14,201 bases of DNA from an uncultured cyanobacterium (lineage in GTDB: Bacteria; Cyanobacteriota; Vampirovibrionia; Gastranaerophilales; Gastranaerophilaceae): assembly GCA_947073895.1 (NCBI GenBank), contig CAMTNN010000019.1:1-14201 (forward strand), in the 5' to 3' direction. Shown piece after piece: positions 6,244 to 12,577 of the stretch (position 1 is the stretch's first letter; every line of letters begins with the position of its first letter). Position numbers and translations under genes: made by a program. The notes below the pieces were generated by a model. That model searched no databases. It saw nothing but the letters and a program-made list of their open reading frames with translations, and was not told the origin of the DNA.

Positions 6244-7524
6244 TTATATTTTTAAAATCATTAATACGTCTGCATCGTTAACTGCTTTTAAACCGGGATT
6301 AATCTGAATTGCTTTTGTATAATCATCTACAAATCCTGCATCCTTCATATCACGCTTAATTGCAGCTCTGTAGTAATAAGCTTCAGCGTATTCAGGATTA
6401 TATTGTATCGCCATGTTAAAGTCTTTAAGCGCACTTTCTCTGTTTTGTAGGATATATTTTTGAAGTGCTCTTATGTAATAACATTCAGCAAGCTTTGGAT
6501 TCGCAACAGGTTTTGTTGTAATTGCAGGAGCCGGTTTTACAGGTTCTAACTGAGTTTTTGTATGATTTGGATTAACTTTTACTACGCCAGCTTGCATAGC
6601 TGCAACTTTAACAGGTTCTTCTTGTTTTGGAAGAATTTGTTTGTTAGCAATTTTTTGTATAGGCTCTTGTGCAATTTTTGATGGAGCCTGTGTCGGTTCC
6701 ACAGATTTCTTGTTGTCAGCAATTTGTTTCTGAATTTCGATTTCTTTAATAAGAATAGGACTTTCGTTAGCTACTGCAACTGCTGTGTTGAAATCTTCTT
6801 CTGCACCTTCGCTGTCAAAATAACGTTTCTTTAAACGTCCTCTGTTAGCAAAAGCGGTAATATCTTCAGGATTTAACTTGATTGCAATTGTAAAATCGCT
6901 TAATGCGCCTACATCAAAGTTAAGTTTTCTTTTTACAACCCCACGGTTGTTATATGAAGCCGAATCAGAAGGATTAAGCTTAATTGCATTATTGAAATCT
7001 TCTAACGCTTCTTCGTTCTTTTCTACTCTGGTTTTTAAATTCCCTCTGTTGTAATATGCGTCAGCATAATTAGGGTCAATTTTTATCGCTGTATTGTAAG
7101 CCATTAATGATTCTTCGCTTCTTCCGAGTTCGGAAAGTACAACCCCGCGGTTGTTGTGAGCAAACGCATAATTAGGCTTTATCTTTAATGCTGCTTCATA
7201 GTCTTTTAGGGCTTCTTCTCTGCGATTGGAAATATGTTTAAGATATCCTCTGTTTAAGAAAAACTCTTCATTATTGGGGTTCATAGATATAAGCACATCG
7301 TAGTCCGCAATTGCAGCCTGAATGTTTCCTATAAGGTAATTCAAGTAAGCACGATTAATATAAGGGTCTTCTGCTTTTGGATTCGAACTGATTTTCTGGT
7401 CATATCCGACAATTGCATTCAAAACAGCTTCTCTATTAACTGTTTCATCAGACTCAGCAAAAGCCATTATTGATGATGCTATAAATATTGCGATTAGGAC
7501 TAAACCCCTTGCCCAAGTTTTCAT
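6244..7524 (-). CDS. Secreted TPR-repeat protein
   Basis: A 426-residue protein beginning with a clear Sec signal peptide: MKTWARG, a hydrophobic core from 8 to 20, and a predicted cleavage after AFA (21-23) before ESDE. Six tetratricopeptide repeats follow (about 53-253) with the typical A-x-x-x-Y/N-N-R-G and A-I-K-x-N/D-P signatures. A Gln/Pro/Lys-rich linker (about 270-345) then leads to two further TPRs (about 347-412). TPR arrays bind proteins; no catalytic domain is present, so it is probably a periplasmic or surface scaffold. The repeat style resembles cyanobacterial TPR proteins. The start ATG has AGGA nine bases upstream. It heads the operon with the phosphoesterase and may recruit or localise it; that is inference. 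Confidence 0.88.
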   Translation of the reverse strand: MKTWARGLVLIAIFIASSIMAFAESDETVNREAVLNAIVGYDQKISSNPKAEDPYINRAYLNYLIGNIQAAIADYDVLISMNPNNEEFFLNRGYLKHISNRREEALKDYEAALKIKPNYAFAHNNRGVVLSELGRSEESLMAYNTAIKIDPNYADAYYNRGNLKTRVEKNEEALEDFNNAIKLNPSDSASYNNRGVVKRKLNFDVGALSDFTIAIKLNPEDITAFANRGRLKKRYFDSEGAEEDFNTAVAVANESPILIKEIEIQKQIADNKKSVEPTQAPSKIAQEPIQKIANKQILPKQEEPVKVAAMQAGVVKVNPNHTKTQLEPVKPAPAITTKPVANPKLAECYYIRALQKYILQNRESALKDFNMAIQYNPEYAEAYYYRAAIKRDMKDAGFVDDYTKAIQINPGLKAVNDADVLMILKI

Positions 7525-7704
7525 TAAAGATATCCTTTTTTATATACTGATTTGCGATACGTACATACATACTAACATAAACAAAAGTTTTTTAAGTAGA
7601 GTACTATCTAATTTTTATATTAAGATTTGTAACAATTTGTTTAATAGTTCTAAAGTTTTTATCTAAAAATGCCGATATAACTATTACGAAAAGGGATTAG
7701 AAAA

Positions 7705-8082
7705 ATGGGAATCAATATTACGCATACTATGAATACATATCAAGGTTTTGAAAACCGCGAAAATTTAAGAAATGCGGCTAAGAATATTTTGAATAGACAA
7801 AACGCTTCTAACGAAACTGTTCAAAAAATCATTGATAAAACTGTTTTCGATTATAATCCTCAGTTATCAATAATCAAAGCTTCTACTCAAATCAGTGTTA
7901 ATAGCTCTTTAAAAGAAACTCTTAAATATTTAAAAGAACATGCAAACAAAAAACCGGTAAAAGAACCGGTTCTTGGTGAACTTTGGAATCTTGCCGAAAA
8001 AAGCAAGTCAGAAGATAATGAAAATAACGAATTATACGATTTTGAAGTTGACAATTCCTTGGAAAATATCTTCGCTGCTTAG
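7705..8082 (+). CDS. Hypothetical protein, 125 aa
   Basis: I do not recognise a family. The protein is hydrophilic and mostly helical, with no signal peptide or membrane segment. It opens MGINITHTMNTYQGFENREN, has a helical region at about 18-47 (NLRNAAKNILNRQ), a central helical part at about 55-80, a Lys/Pro-rich turn and an acidic tail (about 103-125: many Glu/Asp/Asn). The start ATG has a plausible AAGGGA site about nine bases upstream and codon use like its neighbours. It is divergent from the TPR gene across a 180-base gap and convergent, nine bases apart, with the cupin gene. The 'YQG' near its N-terminus recalls the 'FKG' of the phosphoesterase, a short N-terminal peptide style that may be lineage-specific. 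Confidence 0.7.
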   Translation: MGINITHTMNTYQGFENRENLRNAAKNILNRQNASNETVQKIIDKTVFDYNPQLSIIKASTQISVNSSLKETLKYLKEHANKKPVKEPVLGELWNLAEKSKSEDNENNELYDFEVDNSLENIFAA

Positions 8083-8091
8083 GGATAAATA

Positions 8092-8541
8092 TTAAACGGC
8101 AACTTTTACAATCACTTTTTTTACCTTCGATTTTTCATCAGGATTAATTGAAGGTTTGTGTGCGTCTGTAGGGAAGAAGACAAGAAAATCGCCTTCGTTT
8201 AAGATTTGATAATCTTCTTTCACATTAATATCCATAAATTCTAAATCAGATTCAGGATTGTATTCATCACAAGTTGTACAATTAATCTTGTCTGTAACGC
8301 CGACAAACTCTCTTCCCTGAATCATATATTGAATATCAATATACTTGCGGTGTGTTTCGTATTTAGCATCATCTTTTGTTTCATATTCCTGAACATTTGC
8401 CCAAACATCATCTCCGTCAATAATATATTTTTTAGGCTCAATATTTTCTAAGTCCTGTGATTTTAGCCATTCGAATCCTTTTTTTAACTTATCTGAAATC
8501 GGGTAATAAATCTGTGCATTTTTTAGTGTATCTTTTATCAT
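8092..8541 (-). CDS. YhcH/YjgK/YiaL family cupin (DUF386), possible sugar anomerase
   Basis: A 149-residue single-domain cupin of the YhcH/YjgK/YiaL (EbgC-like) family, full length for the group. Conserved features are the YETHRKYIDIQYMIQG block (61-76), the E78 that follows, and the FFPTDAHKP segment (122-130), supplying the Glu/His metal ligands. E. coli YhcH (NanQ) speeds anomerisation of N-acetylneuraminate, and relatives sit in sugar operons; here no sialic-acid or sugar genes are adjacent, so the substrate is open. A perfect AGGAG lies seven bases before the ATG, and the gene has its own near-consensus promoter (8563-8591) overlapped by a palindrome, so it is probably transcribed alone under a repressor. 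The family call is strong. Confidence 0.9.
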   Translation of the reverse strand: MIKDTLKNAQIYYPISDKLKKGFEWLKSQDLENIEPKKYIIDGDDVWANVQEYETKDDAKYETHRKYIDIQYMIQGREFVGVTDKINCTTCDEYNPESDLEFMDINVKEDYQILNEGDFLVFFPTDAHKPSINPDEKSKVKKVIVKVAV

Positions 8542-8562
8542 AATTTTCTCCTTTTGCTTCTA

Positions 8563-8591
8563 ATTATACAACCCTTTACAAAAGTTTACAA
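8563..8591 (-). promoter_or_regulatory. Promoter of the YhcH-type cupin gene
   Basis: On the minus strand TTGTAA (8591-8586), a 17-base spacer and TATAAT (8568-8563) form a near-consensus sigma-70 promoter. The start point would fall about 15 bases before the AGGAG of the cupin gene, leaving a short normal leader. This is the best-formed promoter in the window. Confidence 0.75.
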
Positions 8592-8599
8592 ATGTAAAG
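8574..8599. promoter_or_regulatory. Palindromic operator candidate over the -35 box
   Basis: TTTACA-AA-TGTAAA (8585-8598) is a perfect inverted repeat covering the -35 box of the cupin promoter. A further CTTTACA at 8574-8580 pairs with TGTAAAG at 8593-8599 across 12 bases, so the half-site occurs three times. Placement suggests a repressor operator; the regulator is not identifiable from this window. Confidence 0.45.
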
Positions 8600-8638
8600 A
8601 AAAAAGGCAATTTTTGAAAATAAAAATACTTTATTTAA

Positions 8639-8669
8639 TTGTAAGGTTAGAAAAGGTTAAATTTATATT
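8639..8669 (+). promoter_or_regulatory. Possible promoter of the coiled-coil gene
   Basis: TTGTAA (8639-8644) is followed after 17 bases by TTTATA (8662-8667), or after 19 bases by TATATT (8664-8669). The match is fair. It lies in the 175-base gap shared with the divergent cupin gene and is interleaved with GGTTA direct repeats. It would leave a leader of about 40 bases before the ATG at 8717. Confidence 0.3.
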
Positions 8670-8706
8670 TACCCCGATGATTTTACAAAGGTTAGTTAAA
8701 GTTAGG
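8643..8706 (+). repeat. Direct repeats AAGGTTA upstream of the coiled-coil gene (Pho-box-like)
   Basis: AAGGTTAG (8643-8650), AAGGTTAA (8653-8660), AAGGTTAG (8688-8695) and a weaker AAGTTAGG (8699-8706) are direct copies starting 10, 35 and 11 bases apart, close to whole helical turns. The complementary strand reads C/TTAACCTT, which resembles the cyanobacterial Pho box (tandem TTAACCT units bound by SphR). The repeats are seen; the regulator is inference. Confidence 0.4.
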
Positions 8707-8716
8707 TAGGTTTACT

Positions 8717-9229
8717 ATGTTAATAGCATTCTGGCAAGTCCAGAGATTAACACGCGAAATAAATGAACTGGAGTTGCAGGCAATGCGAACTCAGACCCGA
8801 CTATCCAATTACCAAAAGTATGCGGGAGTGCTGGGTGGTTCAAACATACTTAACATTGGGAATATTGCAGGTCTCTCATCGGAACTGCTTCCGCGAGCTT
8901 CACTTTTTGCGCAATATTCCGATCAAGCAAGTTCTATGAGTGCAATGCAAAATCTTCAAGCGATGAAGATGACCGGTCGGGTTCCTTTTACGGGAAATCA
9001 GCTGACTCAGATGCAGATAGAAATGAGTGCATTCAATCAGTTCAAACAGCAGGCTTTGAAGAATCTGAAACAGCAAGAAGCTACTGTTCTGAATGAAAAA
9101 GAAAAAGAGATTCAGCTCGAACTCAATGGCATTGAACAGCGATTGAAAATGAAACGACAGCAGCTCGAATCCTATAAACAATTAGCTTCCGATGGTATAA
9201 AAGATACGGTTCCAACCTTCGGGCTATAA
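8717..9229 (+). CDS. Hypothetical coiled-coil protein, 170 aa
   Basis: I do not recognise a named family. The protein has an N-terminal heptad-like helix (about 5-37: VQRLTREINELELQ), a Gly/Ser/Leu central part with a Met/Gln-rich stretch (about 66-100: SSMSAMQNLQAMKM), and a long charged C-terminal coiled coil (about 104-158, rich in Gln, Lys and Glu), ending VPTFGL. There is no signal peptide or membrane segment. Base composition is clearly higher in G+C (about 42-45% in counted lines) than every neighbour, which may mean strong expression with selected codons or recent acquisition. The only ribosome-site candidate is a TAGGTAGG about seven bases upstream. It stands alone, with direct repeats upstream and a strong terminator downstream. 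The two-coil layout would suit a structural or secretion-associated protein, but nothing proves it. Confidence 0.75.
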   Translation: MLIAFWQVQRLTREINELELQAMRTQTRLSNYQKYAGVLGGSNILNIGNIAGLSSELLPRASLFAQYSDQASSMSAMQNLQAMKMTGRVPFTGNQLTQMQIEMSAFNQFKQQALKNLKQQEATVLNEKEKEIQLELNGIEQRLKMKRQQLESYKQLASDGIKDTVPTFGL

Positions 9230-9288
9230 TAAGAATTTAAACTCTAAAAACAGAATGTGAAGTGTATACCTATTAACTATTTCCCCTC

Positions 9289-9316
9289 GCCACTCATTAA
9301 AAAGTGGCTTTTTTTT
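9289..9316 (+). terminator. Rho-independent terminator of the coiled-coil gene
   Basis: GCCACT (9289-9294), an eight-base loop, AGTGGC (9303-9308) and eight T's (9309-9316) follow the coiled-coil gene by about 60 bases. The T run overlaps the stop codon of the convergent glycosyltransferase gene. The leftward strand has no T run after the hairpin, so it serves the rightward gene. Confidence 0.85.
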
Positions 9317-10166
9317 ATTCTGTTTTAGTCAAAATAGGAATGAAACCGAATAACTTGAATTTTATGATGTCTTCGTAATGATAAATTTTTAAAACAGTTA
9401 ATGCTCCGATTTTGTAAACCTCTTTTTTATTAAAACCTTTGCGGTTAAATAATTCTATATTATGTTCCTCTGCATACGAGTAAAGTTCTTGTTTTGCACG
9501 CATAAAATCTTTTTTACTTTTGCTGCTTTGTTGTGTAATGATTGAGTTGGGTGTTTTGCGGTAATTGTAATATGTGTTTGGGACGGTTACCATTTTTTCT
9601 AAGGTAAATAGAATGGTTATGAGAATAGCCATGTCTTCAAAGATTCTTCCAACCGGAAACTCAAAATTCCATTTGCTGCGCCTGTAAATTTTGTTCCAAA
9701 GATAGTTGTGCTCCGGCAAATTGTCGGCCCGAACTTTGTCATTGATATCAGTATAAATTTTGATTTCTTTGAATGATTTTCTTGTAGAACTCTTTATTTT
9801 TCCACATCGTTTAAATCCTGCACAGGCAAGATCGCAATCGTGTTGTTTTGCAGTGTTGTAGAGTTTCTCGAAATAATCTAAATCAACCCAATCATCAGAA
9901 TCGACAAAACCCAAATACTCACCGGTTGCTGCTGTAATGCCGTTATTTCTGGTTGCGGAAATCCCTTGGTTTTGTTGGGTTAAAACTTTTATTCTCGAAT
10001 CTTTTTGAGCGAACTTTTCGAGAATTTGGGCTGATGAATCCTTTGAGCCGTCGTTAATACAGATGATTTCAATATCTTCAAGTGTTTGATTGATTAAAGA
10101 GCTTAAACACTTTTCTAAATACTTTTCTACATTATATACAGGTACAATAATTGATACTTTTGGCAT
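9315..10166 (-). CDS. Family 2 glycosyltransferase (GT-A fold)
   Basis: A 283-residue glycosyltransferase probably adding a sugar to a surface polysaccharide, lipopolysaccharide or glycoprotein chain in the cytoplasm. The GT-A nucleotide-sugar domain shows VSIIVPVYNVEKYL (4-17), CINDGSKDSS (36-45), the metal-binding DSDD (89-92) inside VDSDDWVD, and FED (176-178) with the probable catalytic base. The C-terminus closes with KLFGFIPIL (271-279), a common ending of LPS/capsule family-2 enzymes, so the protein is complete despite being a little short. A clear AGGAG lies six bases before the ATG. It stands alone, with no other polysaccharide genes in view. Donor and acceptor cannot be told from the sequence. 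Confidence 0.92.
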   Translation of the reverse strand: MPKVSIIVPVYNVEKYLEKCLSSLINQTLEDIEIICINDGSKDSSAQILEKFAQKDSRIKVLTQQNQGISATRNNGITAATGEYLGFVDSDDWVDLDYFEKLYNTAKQHDCDLACAGFKRCGKIKSSTRKSFKEIKIYTDINDKVRADNLPEHNYLWNKIYRRSKWNFEFPVGRIFEDMAILITILFTLEKMVTVPNTYYNYRKTPNSIITQQSSKSKKDFMRAKQELYSYAEEHNIELFNRKGFNKKEVYKIGALTVLKIYHYEDIIKFKLFGFIPILTKTE

Positions 10167-10284
10167 TTTGTCTCCTTTATTAAGCTATTTAACGTAATTT
10201 TCATACTTTTAACATTTATTTGTATTAGTTTTGTTCATACATATTGCGCAAAACAGAGTGGATGAGGACAAAAAAATAAACTAT

Positions 10285-10290
10285 TATACT
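10285..10290 (+). promoter_or_regulatory. -10-like box directly before the first XRE gene
   Basis: TATACT ends four bases before the ATG at 10295, so a start point at the normal distance would fall on the initiation codon itself. There is no Shine-Dalgarno. This fits a leaderless transcript; no clear -35 box was found. Confidence 0.35.
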
Positions 10291-10294
10291 TATT

Positions 10295-10630
10295 ATGAAT
10301 GGTAATGATATTAAAAATATCTTTGGAGCTTCAGTAAAAGAATTACGTACAGCTAAAAAACTTAATCAGGAACAATTAGCTGAGCTGGTTGGTGTTGATA
10401 AAAATACTATAACGAGAATTGAAACCGGTATCAATTTTGTTACTTGTGATACGTATGCAAGATTATCAAATGTATTTAATGTACATCCCAAAATCTTAAT
10501 GACGCAAAGACCTACATTTATTTTGGATGAAAATATTGATTATCGTAAACAGATTAATTTGTTATTGCAAACATTTTCACAAGATAAGCTCCAAGAAGTC
10601 TATAATATTTTGTCCGTTATGAAAAAATAA
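10295..10630 (+). CDS. XRE-family transcriptional regulator (HTH_3), 111 aa
   Basis: A small DNA-binding protein. Residues 9-64 form a Cro/C1-type helix-turn-helix: FGASVKELRTAKKLNQEQLA, then VGVDKNTITRIETG (33-46) with the recognition helix, and CDTYARLSNVFNVHP. The remaining 45 residues (ILDENIDYRKQ, then LQEVYNILSVMKK) are helical and probably dimerise. There is no enzymatic or toxin domain. It is followed on the same strand by a second, unrelated XRE gene. The regulated genes are unknown; it may act on its own promoter or on the neighbouring symporter gene. Start at ATG 10295 has no ribosome binding site but a -10-like box at once upstream. Confidence 0.88.
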   Translation: MNGNDIKNIFGASVKELRTAKKLNQEQLAELVGVDKNTITRIETGINFVTCDTYARLSNVFNVHPKILMTQRPTFILDENIDYRKQINLLLQTFSQDKLQEVYNILSVMKK

Positions 10631-10699
10631 ATCTTACATACGTCCTCCTTGTGTAGATTATTTTCAACACTTGCTAATTATATTTTACTTAATAAAAAA

Positions 10700-10975
10700 A
10701 TGCAACAATCAAATGATAAAACCCAAAAGTTAATAAATGCAGCAGGACTCATTTTTAAAAATTTGCGACAAGAAGAAATGAAGAGTCCGCTAAATAAGTT
10801 TGCTCGTGAATATGACATTGATAGAGGGCATTTGAGTAAGTTAGAGCGTGGTATTGTTGGTTGTAGTTTGACTATGGCGTGGAAAATTGCAGAGGCGGCA
10901 GGTGTAAAATTCTCAGAATTTGCTAAGTTACTTGAAGATGAGCTTGGTGATGACTTTAAGCTCATGGATGAATGA
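10700..10975 (+). CDS. XRE-family transcriptional regulator, 91 aa
   Basis: A second small helix-turn-helix protein. From ATG 10700 it reads MQQSNDKTQKLINAAGLIFK, then NLRQEEMKSPLNKFAREYDIDRG, with the recognition helix in HLSKLERGIVG and a third helix WKIAEAAGVKFSEFAKLLEDE. The acidic tail (DELGDDFKLMDE) is short. The frame is open further upstream to a TTG at 10649, but that extension (MCRLFSTLANYILLNKK) is unlike the family and overlaps the likely promoter region (TATATT at 10679-10684), so the ATG is preferred. No Shine-Dalgarno is visible. It lies 69 bases after the first XRE gene and 71 before the symporter gene, which it may control. It differs in sequence from the first regulator, so this is not a simple duplication. 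Confidence 0.8.
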   Translation: MQQSNDKTQKLINAAGLIFKNLRQEEMKSPLNKFAREYDIDRGHLSKLERGIVGCSLTMAWKIAEAAGVKFSEFAKLLEDELGDDFKLMDE

Positions 10976-10991
10976 TAAAAGCTTATCTTTT
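10974..10991 (+). terminator. Weak terminator-like hairpin after the second XRE gene
   Basis: GATAA, a four-base loop AAGC, TTATC and TTTT start at the stop codon of the second XRE gene. The stem has only five mostly A-T pairs and the T run is short, so it would end transcription poorly if at all. Confidence 0.25.
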
Positions 10992-11034
10992 GTTACAAAA
11001 TTTAATACTTTCTTATTTCCCCCTTTGTTTATAT

Positions 11035-11040
11035 TAAAAT
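11035..11040 (+). promoter_or_regulatory. -10-like box directly before the symporter gene
   Basis: TAAAAT ends six bases before the ATG at 11047; an overlapping TATATT (11030-11035) is the alternative. There is no Shine-Dalgarno and no good -35 box. Spacing again suits a leaderless transcript. Confidence 0.3.
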
Positions 11041-11046
11041 TATTGT

Positions 11047-12519
11047 ATGAATTTAGATGCCGTTATAGATAGCGCACTGGCGCCGATAGCCGATAAAGTG
11101 TCGGGCTTAATCTTTTCTTATGTCACAATAGGCGGGGTTAAGGTCGAATTTTTGGTTGCATTGTTAATCTCTGCAGCTCTGTTTTTTACATTTAGAACAG
11201 GATTTATCGGGTTTTGGGGCTTTAAGCACGCGTTCAAATTAATTACTAACAAATATAAACACGACAATCCTTCCGGATTTCAAAGAAAAAAGAAAGGTGA
11301 GCTATCATCTTTCCAAGCATTGAGTGCTACAATATCCGCATCTGCTGGTATCGGGAATGTTGCAGGTTCTGCCGCGGCTGTTTCAATCGGTGGGCCTGGG
11401 GTAATTTTCTGGATGATTATTGCAGGGTTGTTTTCAATGGCGCTTAAGTTCTCTGAAGTGTTGTTGGGTGTGAAATTTAGACAAACTAATCCTGACGGAA
11501 GCGTTTCAGGCGGGCCGATGTATTATATTCCTATTGCTTTTAGGGGGAAATATAACGAAAAAATCGGAGCTATATTAGCAAAAACATATGCAGTTTGCTG
11601 TATTTTTGCAATGATTGGCGGATGGAACTTGTTTCAGATTAATGCAATGACTGCTCAATATACTGAAGTTACAGGCGGTGATAATAGTATTTTTGCTAAT
11701 AATGGTTGGATTCTTGGAACAATTGTCGCTGTGATTACCTGGTTTACAATTATTGGCGGAATTAAAGCAATCGGGAAATTTACTTCGAAAGTAACTCCTG
11801 TAATGTGTACTTTATACGTTGCAAGTGCATTTCTGGTATGTTTGGTTAATATTCATCATTTGCCTGAAACCGTAATTTTGATAATAAAAGAAGCTTTTTC
11901 TCCACGCGCTATGACCGGCGGTGCATTTGCCTGTCTATTATGGGGATTTAGAAGAGCAATGTTTGCAAATGAATCAGGATTAGGGACTGCACCTATTGCC
12001 TTTTCTGCTGTAAATACGAACAAACCTGTTGCTCAAGCCTTTATTTCTATGCTTCAACCGTTTGTAGATACGGTAATTGTTGGTGTTGCAACTGCGTTTG
12101 TAATTGTAGTTTCAAAAGCATATCTAACAGTAGACGGAATTGCCGGTATTGAGCTTACATCAAAAGCTTTTGCGACTATTTGTCCTGCTTATCCGATTCT
12201 TTTAACCGTTATGGCAAGCTGTTTTGTATTATCAACAATGCTTTGCGGCTCATATTACGGGCTCAAAGCCTGGGGATTCTTATTTGGAGAAGGGAAAGCT
12301 AAAACAAGGACATTTCAGGCCATTTACTGTCTATGTATAATAGCAGGCTCTGCGATGAACTTTCAATCAATTATTAACTTATCTGATGCAGTTACATTAT
12401 TTTTAGCAGTTCCAAATCTTATTGCGGTATTTATGCTATCAGGAGTTGTTATAAAAGAGTTAAAAAGATATTGCGAAAAATACGATATAGGAACGAAAAT
12501 CGTAAAATACTTAATATAA
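11047..12519 (+). CDS. AGCS-family sodium:alanine/glycine symporter
   Basis: A 490-residue inner-membrane transporter of the alanine or glycine:cation symporter (AGCS) family, which takes up small neutral amino acids with sodium. Family hallmarks: SASAGIGNVAGSAAAVSIGG (97-116) followed by PGVIFWMIIAG (117-127), KFSEVLLGVKFR (134-145), GGPMYYI (155-161), RAMFANESGLGTAPIAFSA (303-321) and FVDT (339-342). About eleven hydrophobic segments are visible between residues 33 and 470, and the length is normal. It differs from well-known members at several sites (SAGIGN in place of GTGN, LKAWGFLFG in place of an E-x-x-W-E type motif), so the exact substrate is uncertain. It starts without a ribosome binding site just after a -10-like box. 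The homocitrate-type synthase follows by 58 bases with its own promoter. Confidence 0.92.
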   Translation: MNLDAVIDSALAPIADKVSGLIFSYVTIGGVKVEFLVALLISAALFFTFRTGFIGFWGFKHAFKLITNKYKHDNPSGFQRKKKGELSSFQALSATISASAGIGNVAGSAAAVSIGGPGVIFWMIIAGLFSMALKFSEVLLGVKFRQTNPDGSVSGGPMYYIPIAFRGKYNEKIGAILAKTYAVCCIFAMIGGWNLFQINAMTAQYTEVTGGDNSIFANNGWILGTIVAVITWFTIIGGIKAIGKFTSKVTPVMCTLYVASAFLVCLVNIHHLPETVILIIKEAFSPRAMTGGAFACLLWGFRRAMFANESGLGTAPIAFSAVNTNKPVAQAFISMLQPFVDTVIVGVATAFVIVVSKAYLTVDGIAGIELTSKAFATICPAYPILLTVMASCFVLSTMLCGSYYGLKAWGFLFGEGKAKTRTFQAIYCLCIIAGSAMNFQSIINLSDAVTLFLAVPNLIAVFMLSGVVIKELKRYCEKYDIGTKIVKYLI

Positions 12520-12526
12520 TCTTTAC

Positions 12527-12562
12527 TTGCAAGGAGGTTATTAAATATTGTACAATACCTCC
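12527..12562 (+). promoter_or_regulatory. Promoter of the homocitrate-type synthase, with flanking inverted repeat
   Basis: TTGCAA (12527-12532), an 18-base spacer and TACAAT (12551-12556) form a sigma-70 promoter whose start point would lie near 12563, just before the AAAGGAG site of the gene. GGAGGT (12533-12538) and ACCTCC (12557-12562) form an inverted repeat enclosing the spacer and -10 box, a fitting place for an operator. The same GGAGG is also spaced as a ribosome site for an in-frame TTG at 12548. Confidence 0.5.
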
Positions 12563-12577
12563 ATAAAGGAGAATTCA

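Noticed and set aside
7541..7546. TATATA as -10 box of the TPR operon
   Set aside because: The start point would fall inside the ribosome binding site, so the real promoter must lie further upstream; no convincing one was found.
7557..7575. Short TAC/ATAC repeats as an operator or CRISPR-like element
   Set aside because: Only a few imperfect units in AT-rich DNA, with no symmetry or spacing that suggests function.
8900..9181. Minus-strand frame inside the coiled-coil gene
   Set aside because: It is a shadow: Phe/Leu-rich, with no ribosome site, opposite a gene with good codon use, a terminator and upstream signals.
10649..10699. Longer N-terminus of the second XRE regulator from TTG 10649
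   Set aside because: The added 17 residues are unlike the family, have no ribosome site and overlap the probable promoter; ATG 10700 is better.
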